NCBI RefSeq assembly: GCF_030652515.1
Contig: NZ_JAUSAR010000192.1
Coordinates: 1 to 32,529 of the forward strand
DNA: 32,529 nt
DNA from: Aquabacterium sp.
Lineage (GTDB): Bacteria; Pseudomonadota; Gammaproteobacteria; Burkholderiales; Burkholderiaceae_C
Direction of reading: 5' to 3'
In this document: positions 6,846 to 13,759 of the stretch, in pieces
How the letters are laid out: each line of letters opens with the position of its first letter
Position numbering within the stretch: position 1 is the first letter of the stretch
The notes under the pieces: model-generated
The model's database searches: none
Told to the model about the DNA's origin: nothing
Seen by the model: only the letters and a program-made list of their open reading frames with translations
Program-made: the position numbers and the translations under genes

Positions 6846-8033
6846 TCAGGGCGTGCATTCAAGTTTGATTTTGGTGCCAGGCACCGGGTGGGCCTGGTTG
6901 TAGGTGTCGATGGTGGTGCCCACGCAATGGGTGAGCTTGTTCGACGCCTTCTCGGCACTGGCCGCGTAGGCCTTGACGGCGGCTTTGTAGGTGGCGATCT
7001 CGTCGGTGAACTTTCGGCGCGTCATGCCGCTGGTGCCGTTGAAGGTGGGCAAGGGGTGGGCCTTCAGGTAGGCGACATAGTCCAGCCCATGGTTGCCTTC
7101 GTGCCAGCGCAAGGTGGTGGACGCCGGGTTGACCTTGCCGCCAGCGATGTCTTCGGTCGTGGTGCCGCGCCCATAGCCCGAGGTGGTCGAGCCGGGCATG
7201 CCTGGCGGGTAGGCGGTCTGGATGGTGGCCAGGTTGGCGGGGGCGGTGAAGGTGTCGATGGTCTCTGTCTTGCCAGAGATCAAGGTGGTGAATGGGATGT
7301 CCACCGGGATCAGCAGGCGGGTGACTGGCGTGGTGATGCTGGGGTCCACCATGTCCGTCAGGATCTTCACGCTGGCGCCGCTGGATGTGCTGAAGCCCAC
7401 CTCGCCGCTCAAGGGATCGACGGCCTGCCCTTGGTCAAGCGGTGTTGAAATGCCCGTTTCCTGGCGGTGCGCCGACTGCCAGGCCCACATGGGGATGCGC
7501 GCGCTGTTGATGCCATAAAGCGCATCCTCGCTGGTGCTGAGCGCGGTGGCAGCCTTGGGCATCAAGGCCCGGATGGCACTGATGTACGCGGCTTGGAGGT
7601 CTCGGTCCAGCAGGGTGTCGCCGCTGAGCTGGTCCTTGATGAGTTTCTGGGCGTCGGTCACCTTGGCGTACCAGCCGTTGATGTCGGTCTCGAAAGAGGC
7701 GGCGTCCACCTTGCCCTGGGCACTGCCGATCGTGGTGGCCGCGTTGGTGAAGGCGGCGATGGCGGCTTTGACGGCATCGCGGTGGTCCTTTTCAGTGGGG
7801 GCGCCGGGCTTGGGGTCGCGGGCGATCACGGGGCCGGCGGTTTGGGTGATGGGCAAGGTGGTTGGCGAGGCGGACTGGCAGCGCTGGCAGCCCCCGCCGC
7901 AGGCGCAGCCTTGTCTTTGCACGGTCGGGCCGGTTGCAGGAGATGCGTCGGTCCGCGGGCCAGGCGTCTGCCGTGGTGTGGTGGGGGGGATGAGCCGGGT
8001 GGTATGGGCCTGCGGGGCCTTCAAGGCAGGCAT
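6846..8033 (-). CDS. Putative eCIS cargo with Cys4 motif and HEGNH zincin-like site, no DUF4157
   Basis: A 395-aa protein from the ATG at 8033, five bases after the stop of the gene before it. The open frame runs up to 8333, but that part overlaps the previous gene and encodes Arg/Pro/His-rich shadow sequence. Residues 1-40 form a Pro/Thr/Arg-rich leader. The four-cysteine motif is at C43, C45, C49, C52, followed by another linker to about 80. Residues 80-165 look helical. The rest is mixed alpha/beta and contains RWHEGNHGLDYV, a candidate HExxH zinc-protease site at 311-315, then a helical segment and Cys370 and Cys392, which could form a disulphide. I do not recognise the family. Unlike its two neighbours it has no DUF4157 domain, so the cysteine motif is the only feature common to all three. 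A role as injected metalloprotease is inferred from position and motif only. Confidence 0.75.
   Translation of the reverse strand: MPALKAPQAHTTRLIPPTTPRQTPGPRTDASPATGPTVQRQGCACGGGCQRCQSASPTTLPITQTAGPVIARDPKPGAPTEKDHRDAVKAAIAAFTNAATTIGSAQGKVDAASFETDINGWYAKVTDAQKLIKDQLSGDTLLDRDLQAAYISAIRALMPKAATALSTSEDALYGINSARIPMWAWQSAHRQETGISTPLDQGQAVDPLSGEVGFSTSSGASVKILTDMVDPSITTPVTRLLIPVDIPFTTLISGKTETIDTFTAPANLATIQTAYPPGMPGSTTSGYGRGTTTEDIAGGKVNPASTTLRWHEGNHGLDYVAYLKAHPLPTFNGTSGMTRRKFTDEIATYKAAVKAYAASAEKASNKLTHCVGTTIDTYNQAHPVPGTKIKLECTP
7875..7910 (-). repeat. Copy 2 of the 36-bp segment encoding the Cys4 cargo motif
   Basis: Encodes GCACGGGCQRCQ in the 395-aa cargo gene, in the same position relative to the start codon as copies 1 and 3. 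Confidence 0.8.
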
Positions 8034-8038
8034 CTGGG

Positions 8039-9265
8039 CTAGCCTGCCGTGTGGCCAACGCAGGATGCGGGCGCGGCTTGTCCGGACACCCGTGCCGCGA
8101 ATGATTCGAAGCAGGACGAATCTGCCCGGCGCAAGGCATTGGGGGCATGCTGGAGCATGGAAAACCACACGTGGAAGGGTTCGTGCAGCAGGGTCAGGCC
8201 GCGCTGGTCGGGCGTGTTCCAGAAGGTCGGGCACAGCACGATCAGGCGGTTGCCGGGGCAACTGAAGGCGAAGTTGGTGCCGCAGGCGCCAGCGGTGCAG
8301 CCCACGAGCTTGAAGTTTTCGCCACCCAGGCATTGGTAGCGCAAGTAGCCGCTTTCCAGCGTGGTGCGGACACGGTTGAAGCGGGTGATCTGCTGCTGGA
8401 TGATGGGGAAGTGGGCGCGGTTGGTCAGCGTCAGCCCCAACTCCTCCTGCAAGATGGTGTCGAACGCCGCGTCCACCGGATCGCCTGCGCGCGCCGAGTC
8501 CAGGTTGGTGGTGAGCTGGTCTTCTGCGGCTTGAGCCAGCGTGATCGCTTTAGCATCGGCATCCGTGATGGCCTGCACGACTTCGTCGCCGGTGAGGGCC
8601 GGGTTGGTCAAACCATCGGCTTCACAACTCACATTGGCCCTGCGCACCAGGCGGTTCACCATGGGCTCGGGCGCGGCCTGCTGCTGCACCACGTGGGTCA
8701 GTTCATGCGCCAGCAGTTGGCGGCCAGACTGGCTTTGCGGCGTGTACTCGTGGGCGCCAAACACGATGTCGGCACCCACCGTGTAGGCGCGGGCATTGAT
8801 GCCTTCGGCGGATTGGGCGGCTTCGGCACCATCGTGGACGCGAACTTCGGCCAAGTCATGCCCAAAGCGCGATTCCATGAAGTCGCGCGTGGACGAGTCC
8901 AATGGCTTGCCGGGCGATCGAAGGCCGCTGGCCACGGGGGTGCCAGCCATGGCCGCATCGGTGTCGCCGATTGGTTTGCGCCGAACAGCGGGGCGATCCT
9001 CAGATTCGCTTTGCTCGATGGGTGCGCTGGGACTGCGCATGACCTTGTCGGCGACCTGGTCCGCCTCGCGCTCCAGGGCATCGTCCGGTTCGCTCACGCG
9101 CAATGACGAGGATGCCCCGGCCTGGCAACGCGGGCAACTGCCACCGCAAGCGCAGCCGGACCGCTGAACCAGCGATGGCGGCCGTCCCTGCGCACGCCGC
9201 ACAGGCTCGCCTTTGGAGAACCTGGCCCGCGCCGGAGACCTGGCCAGCAGTTGGTGGTTCATCAT
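8039..9265 (-). CDS. eCIS cargo: Cys4 motif, DUF4157 and C-terminal zincin-like (HEPFH) domain
   Basis: A 408-aa protein. GAGGAGT eight bases upstream supports the ATG at 9265 (a second ATG follows directly). Residues 1-36 are a basic, disordered leader, followed by the cysteine motif at C38, C40, C44, C47. The linker DALEREADQVADKVMR (62-77) is typical of proteins carrying DUF4157. The DUF4157/eCIS core domain spans about 125-195, including ESRFGHDLAEVRVH and AHELTHVVQQ (HExxH at 187-191). The C-terminal 200 residues hold a second HExxH, LLHEPFHVWF (361-365), then ADSSCFESFA (381-390), which is reminiscent of the distal region of M35/lysine-specific metalloendopeptidases. This domain has several cysteines (312, 323, 328, 336, 345, 385, 402), as expected for a protein that acts outside the producer cytosol. 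It is probably an injected protease. Whether the first HExxH is catalytic or structural is unknown. Confidence 0.85.
   Translation of the reverse strand: MMNHQLLARSPARARFSKGEPVRRAQGRPPSLVQRSGCACGGSCPRCQAGASSSLRVSEPDDALEREADQVADKVMRSPSAPIEQSESEDRPAVRRKPIGDTDAAMAGTPVASGLRSPGKPLDSSTRDFMESRFGHDLAEVRVHDGAEAAQSAEGINARAYTVGADIVFGAHEYTPQSQSGRQLLAHELTHVVQQQAAPEPMVNRLVRRANVSCEADGLTNPALTGDEVVQAITDADAKAITLAQAAEDQLTTNLDSARAGDPVDAAFDTILQEELGLTLTNRAHFPIIQQQITRFNRVRTTLESGYLRYQCLGGENFKLVGCTAGACGTNFAFSCPGNRLIVLCPTFWNTPDQRGLTLLHEPFHVWFSMLQHAPNALRRADSSCFESFAARVSGQAAPASCVGHTAG
9122..9157 (-). repeat. Copy 3 of the 36-bp segment encoding the Cys4 cargo motif
   Basis: Encodes GCACGGSCPRCQ in the 408-aa cargo gene. 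It differs from copies 1 and 2 mainly at codon third positions, which suggests selection on the protein sequence. Confidence 0.8.
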
Positions 9266-9277
9266 GGCGAAGACTCC

Positions 9278-10021
9278 TCAGCGTTTGCGTTTGGCGGCGG
9301 CAGGCTTGACTTCGGGTTCGTTGTCGGGGTTCTTGGTGGCTTTGGTGGTGCTTTTGCCCGGGGCTGCTCTGGGCTTGGGGGCTTCTTTCGCCACGTCCGT
9401 GAAGGCAGGCCGCAGCTTGAGCTTGTCCAGCTCACCCGCTTGAAGCTTTGTTTCATGGGCCGTCATCTGCCCTGCGTTCAGCGAGAACGGCTTGCTGCCC
9501 TGCGGCACCAATTTACCGTTCTCGCTGCCAATCTGCAATGTCAGCTTTCGGTTGGCGCCGATGGCATCAACTTGCGCGGGTTGCAGGATGAAGGCGTAGT
9601 AGCCAGAGGCATCGGTGGTTGCTGGCGCCACGCCCGCCACAGGCTTGCCGGCTTCGTCGATCAGGGTGACCTGAACCTGCGCGGCTGCCTTTGATGACTC
9701 GTCGGTGATGCGCCCTTGCAGCAAGGTCTCGGTTTTGGTGACGGGGGGCACGCGGATGTTGGCGATCTGGACCTCGACCTCCAGCGCGGCCACGCGTTGC
9801 AGCATGCTCTTGCTGGCATTGGCGTAGTGCTTCACGCGTGGGTCGTCCGGGTTGACGTCCGATCGAAGGCGGCGGGCTTCTTCTGCGATGAGCAGGCGGG
9901 ACGCCAGTTGCGCGTCGAGCACCATGCCGAGCAGGTCGCTACGCTGATCCTGCAAGGTCTCGAAAGCACCCTGCAGATCGCTCTTGTAGGTTTTTTGTCC
10001 GGTGTTGGAAATGATGGCCAT
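9278..10021 (-). CDS. eCIS-associated protein with carboxypeptidase-regulatory-like (Ig-like) domain
   Basis: A 247-aa protein starting four bases after the giant beta-helix gene. Residues about 10-100 are rich in Leu, Ala and charged residues and look alpha-helical. Residues about 112-195 look like a carboxypeptidase-regulatory/CNA-B-type beta-sandwich: LQGRITDES, VQVTLIDEAGKPVAG, then DASGYYAF, with the usual 'extend, qualify, visualise' spacing. The last 40 residues are Lys/Pro/Ala-rich and end in KRKR. No signal peptide is visible. It separates the structural genes from the cargo genes. It could decorate the particle surface, act as a fibre adaptor, or assist cargo loading; the sequence does not decide. 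I know no named Afp or PVC counterpart. Confidence 0.65.
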   Translation of the reverse strand: MAIISNTGQKTYKSDLQGAFETLQDQRSDLLGMVLDAQLASRLLIAEEARRLRSDVNPDDPRVKHYANASKSMLQRVAALEVEVQIANIRVPPVTKTETLLQGRITDESSKAAAQVQVTLIDEAGKPVAGVAPATTDASGYYAFILQPAQVDAIGANRKLTLQIGSENGKLVPQGSKPFSLNAGQMTAHETKLQAGELDKLKLRPAFTDVAKEAPKPRAAPGKSTTKATKNPDNEPEVKPAAAKRKR

Positions 10022-10025
10022 GACG

Positions 10026-13000
10026 TCACCCGTGAGGTTTGAAGAGGATGCCGGAGGTGGTGCTGCGGCTGGCGCACAGTGCGCTGGGGTTGAGCACCTG
10101 GTTGCCGACCTTGACCTCGGCCATGGCCGGGTTCATGTCGTTGGCCACGATGCAGTGGTCGCCCTGGTTGAAGCTGGCGTTGACGAGCCGCACGCCCAAG
10201 GCGAACAGCGACAGCAGAGTTTCGGGGCCGCGCTCGCTGAAGCGGTTGTTGGTGGCACGCAGGGTGTTGCCCATGAGCAGCCCGTTGGCGAACAGGTTGC
10301 CGCTGCGCAGGCTGAAGGATTGGTTGCTTTGGTAGGCCAGGTCGTCCATCGAGGCGATCAGGTGGCAGGTGAAGCTGGTGTTGCTTTGCCCGGTGCGCGA
10401 CTGGTTGTCGTTGAACATCACGTTGCCGGCCGGGAACAGCCGGGCCACGGCGGTATCGCGCTGAATCACCATGGCGGCGGGCGCGGCATGCAGGCCGGTG
10501 GCCGCTTGCGTTTGCGCACCGGTGGCGGCCTCCTCGCGTGTGGCAGGTGCGGTGTTCGCCGTCAGGCTGCCTTCCCTTTGAAGCTGCAAGCCGGCACCCG
10601 CGTTGTTGACCCCGCCCAGGTCAAAGAGGAAGACGGTGCCGGCCATGCGCTCCTGGGCACTGAGCCCTGACAGCTCGCTGGAGAAGGCGTTGTCGTTGCA
10701 TTGCACAGGCCCGAAGGCCACCGCGTACAAGGCCAGGCCCACGGGCTGATCAACCAAGTTCTCATGGATGCGCGCGGCAGGGCGCTGGCTGAAGGCCTCG
10801 CCTTGCGCCATGGCCTGCCGGTCCAGCAGGTTGAAATTGCTGACCAGCTTGATCACGATGCCGCCCCGGTGCCCGGGGATCAATGATTCGGTCGTGATGT
10901 CGGGGCTCAAGGGGCCGTTGTTGACCAGGCGGTTGTGGGTGATCTCCACGTCTTCGCCGTAGGCGATGAAAATGCCGCACACCGGGTTGGCACCTGTCAC
11001 GCCGTTGTCTTCGATCTGGTTGTCAACGATGGCCAGGGCCTCGCACAGGCCCAAGGAGATGCCGCCCAGGCCTTGCTTGGCGGCCGTGCTGCGCAGGGCG
11101 TTGTCGAAGAGGTTCAACAGGCAGCCGGTGATCTGGTTGCCCAGGATGCGCAGGCCCACCACGGGCGTGCCAAGCTGCCCCAGGGCCGTTGCCAGGGCGC
11201 TGCTTCGCAGCTTGCTGGCTTCTTGCGTGGCTGCGGTCACGCCAATGCCGGACAGGCCCATGGCCGTCAGGGTGTTGCGCTCGATGGTGATGTCATAGAG
11301 GAAGCCGCTGTCTTCGCGCGTGGGCTTCTCGTCGTCTTTCAAGGTGATGGTGAGGTCGAAGCGCTGAGCGCCCGGGATGGGCTGGAGGTCCAGCTTGTCG
11401 ATGCTCAAGCCCGGCTCGCCTTCGGTCACGCGGAAAGTGGCGGGGTTGCTGCCGAAGCGGAAAGTGCCATCGGCACCGCTCACTTCCACCCGGGTGTCCC
11501 CCGTGGCGGTGTCCGTCAGGGTGATCTGCACACCTGCACGCGGCTTGCCGTCGGGGCCGAGCACCAGGCCGATCACGCCCGATTCTTGCGGCAGGGTGAA
11601 AACGTGTTCGGGCTCTGGTTCGGGGGCTGGCAGGGAAGCACCCAAGGTCACGCCATTGCCGGCGCCGCCGACCACGGTGTTCTCCAGCACCCGCACGCGC
11701 TCACAGCCACCGCCCAACTGGATGCCGCCCAAGGCCCGGTAGGGCTGCGTCAACAGGGTCAATGGGAGCAGCAGGATCTCCCAGACGGTGTTGACGTAGC
11801 TGATGAACAGACGGGGGTTGAAGTAGACGATGTCGAGCTTGGCGCAGGGGTCGTTGGGGTCCAGTGGATCGGGTTCGGTGGGCACGTCGATCGGCGGCAT
11901 GCGAAGGGCGGGCACCAGGCGGATGTCGTTGCGCTCGATCAGGCTGTCGTCACCCGCCAGGTAGATGGCCACGTCGCTGCCGCGCTTGTCCAGCATGCGG
12001 ATGCGGTTGTGGTGGATGTTGGCGCCTTTGACATTGCGCGCACGGATGGCGTTGGTGCAGGCCAGGATGCGGTTGTGGGCCACTTCGATGTCCACCACCT
12101 CACCGGCCTTCTTGGCGCTGATGACGATGGCGGTGCCACCCAGGGTCACCATGTCCATGTGTTCCAGGCTGATGTTGACCGAGTCGCGGATGGTGAAGAT
12201 GGGCAGCTTGGCGCCGTCTTTGCGCGGGATCACCTTGGTCTTGGTGTCGCAGCCCTTGATCTTGACATTGCGCCGGCCGTCGATGACGGCGTTGGTCTGG
12301 TGCAGGCCGGGCAGCAGGCAGATCTCGCCCCCGCTGGCAGGCAGGTGCTGCAGAGCTTCTTCGATGGAGTCGAAATCGCCATGGCTGGTGCGGCCATCGC
12401 CCACGTTGTAGGTGCAGCAGATCTTCTGGTTGGTGAGCGGGCGGAAGATGCGGCGGCAGTCGTCGATCTGGCCGGCGGCCCAGGTGATGGTGGTGGACGG
12501 CGCGGCGTTCCAGTTCAGGATGGCCAGGGCGACGCGGTGGTGGTGCACGCCTTGTGGCGGTGCGTTGGCCGGCCACACGGGCGGTTCGAAGGCGGCGCCC
12601 GAGGCGCGCACCGGGAAGGTCCAGTAGTCGCCAATCTGGTAGTTGGCGTTGCTGGCGGTGGCGGCGTCAAACTCCAGGCGGATGCCGTCTTTCAACTCGA
12701 CCGGATTGGGGCCGCCGACCGGGAAGTTGGCGACGAGTTCGATGCCGTTCCACAGGCGGAAGAAGCCGGTGGCGGGCGTCACGGCGGGCCAGGGGCCTTG
12801 CACATTGGTGAGCGACAGGATGCCGTCTTGCGACAAGGTGGCATCGGCGGTCAGGGTGATGCGCCAACTGCCCAGGCCGGGGTCAAAGGCCAGCGCTTCG
12901 AGGTAGAAGTCGGTGACCCCGCAGTGGTTGATCATCTGGTCATTGGCGGTGATGGTCACCGTGCCGGTACCTGGGGCCGCTGCCGCGTACAGGCCTCGGC

Positions 13001-13748
13001 CGACCAGGCCGCCGTTCCACTGCGACCACTTGAAGCGCGCCCGATTGGCCGCATCGGGTGCGGCCACTTCGATGCGGTACAGGTAGTGTTCCAGGCCGGT
13101 GTATCCGCCACCGGCTTCCAGCGGACAGTCGCCCGTGATGGTGAGCACGGGGGCAGGCGACACGGTGAGCTTGCCTTTGGCGCCGAAGTCATCGGCCAGG
13201 CCAGCGGCCGCGCTGCAATCGTCGTTGGGGCCCAGGCGCAGCAGCTTCAGATTGGCGAAGGACTGGGTGCGCTCGGTGGTGTCGGGGCCGCCCAGGGCCG
13301 GTTCGATCAGGTTGAGCGGGTCTTGGAAACCGCTGACGGTGTCTTCCCACACGTCCAGCACCAGCAAGTCGCGGACGCCATCGGCGATGCTGGCGGGGGT
13401 GGCTTGTGGCGTCTGGAATGGCGGCGCGAAGTAACTGGCGATGAAGGTGGACGGCAGGTCCAGGGTCATCGACAGGCCATCGGCCCAGGCCCGCCCGGCA
13501 TCCAGTTCAACCTTGACCAGGGTACCGTCGGTGCTGGCGCTCAGCGCCTTGAAGGCCTTGGTGTTGGACGAGGGCACGGCCAGCACGCCAGGGCCAAAGG
13601 TGTCGCGGCCCACGGCAGACTGCCAAGTTGCAGCAATGGCGGCGGCCTCGTTCCAGTCACGGTCCAGCAGCACGCGGCCTTGCTGGTGCAGCACCCCCGA
13701 GTAGTGCGGCTCCGTGTCAAAAGCCAGGAATGAAAAATCGCCCTTCAT
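10026..13748 (-). CDS. Giant DUF6519 / right-handed beta-helix eCIS protein
   Basis: A 1240-aa protein. The ATG at 13748 has GAGGGA seven bases upstream; an in-frame TTG at 13763 is less likely. The N-terminus (MKGDFSFLAFD, then HQQGRVLLDRDWNEAA at about 21-36) matches DUF6519, a domain I know from eCIS clusters. Residues about 430-620 show repeated short beta-strand turns with Asn, such as VAHNRI, IHHNRIRM and IERNDIR, as in parallel beta-helix (PbH1) carbohydrate-binding or lyase proteins. A carboxypeptidase-regulatory-like insert follows (GVIGLVLGPDGKPRAGVQITL, about 700-790), after which beta-helix repeats resume (IERNTLTAMG, ILGNQITG, IVDNQIEDNG, ITHNRLVNNG). The probable role is a host-contact or tailspike-like part fixed to the baseplate by its N-terminus, replacing a classical Afp13 fibre. 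No lyase active site can be assigned by eye. Confidence 0.8.
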   Translation of the reverse strand: MKGDFSFLAFDTEPHYSGVLHQQGRVLLDRDWNEAAAIAATWQSAVGRDTFGPGVLAVPSSNTKAFKALSASTDGTLVKVELDAGRAWADGLSMTLDLPSTFIASYFAPPFQTPQATPASIADGVRDLLVLDVWEDTVSGFQDPLNLIEPALGGPDTTERTQSFANLKLLRLGPNDDCSAAAGLADDFGAKGKLTVSPAPVLTITGDCPLEAGGGYTGLEHYLYRIEVAAPDAANRARFKWSQWNGGLVGRGLYAAAAPGTGTVTITANDQMINHCGVTDFYLEALAFDPGLGSWRITLTADATLSQDGILSLTNVQGPWPAVTPATGFFRLWNGIELVANFPVGGPNPVELKDGIRLEFDAATASNANYQIGDYWTFPVRASGAAFEPPVWPANAPPQGVHHHRVALAILNWNAAPSTTITWAAGQIDDCRRIFRPLTNQKICCTYNVGDGRTSHGDFDSIEEALQHLPASGGEICLLPGLHQTNAVIDGRRNVKIKGCDTKTKVIPRKDGAKLPIFTIRDSVNISLEHMDMVTLGGTAIVISAKKAGEVVDIEVAHNRILACTNAIRARNVKGANIHHNRIRMLDKRGSDVAIYLAGDDSLIERNDIRLVPALRMPPIDVPTEPDPLDPNDPCAKLDIVYFNPRLFISYVNTVWEILLLPLTLLTQPYRALGGIQLGGGCERVRVLENTVVGGAGNGVTLGASLPAPEPEPEHVFTLPQESGVIGLVLGPDGKPRAGVQITLTDTATGDTRVEVSGADGTFRFGSNPATFRVTEGEPGLSIDKLDLQPIPGAQRFDLTITLKDDEKPTREDSGFLYDITIERNTLTAMGLSGIGVTAATQEASKLRSSALATALGQLGTPVVGLRILGNQITGCLLNLFDNALRSTAAKQGLGGISLGLCEALAIVDNQIEDNGVTGANPVCGIFIAYGEDVEITHNRLVNNGPLSPDITTESLIPGHRGGIVIKLVSNFNLLDRQAMAQGEAFSQRPAARIHENLVDQPVGLALYAVAFGPVQCNDNAFSSELSGLSAQERMAGTVFLFDLGGVNNAGAGLQLQREGSLTANTAPATREEAATGAQTQAATGLHAAPAAMVIQRDTAVARLFPAGNVMFNDNQSRTGQSNTSFTCHLIASMDDLAYQSNQSFSLRSGNLFANGLLMGNTLRATNNRFSERGPETLLSLFALGVRLVNASFNQGDHCIVANDMNPAMAEVKVGNQVLNPSALCASRSTTSGILFKPHG

Positions 13749-13759
13749 GATCGTGTCCC

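Noticed and set aside
8034..8333. N-terminal extension of the HEGNH protein frame, adding 100 residues
   Set aside because: It lies fully inside the preceding cargo gene in another frame and encodes Arg/Pro/His-rich shadow sequence; the ATG at 8033 fits the operon spacing.
6687..9157. The three 36-bp similar segments as a CRISPR-like or mobile repeat
   Set aside because: They are in frame inside coding regions, spaced about 1.2 kb apart, and vary mostly at silent or semi-conservative positions, so they reflect a shared protein motif.
10935..13733. A 932-codon open frame on the plus strand opposite the giant beta-helix gene
   Set aside because: Its Ala/Gly/Gln/Val/Asp/His-rich product has no domain and mirrors the high-GC codon use of the real minus-strand gene. 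The same applies to long plus-strand frames at 4053-5885 and 13838-15649.
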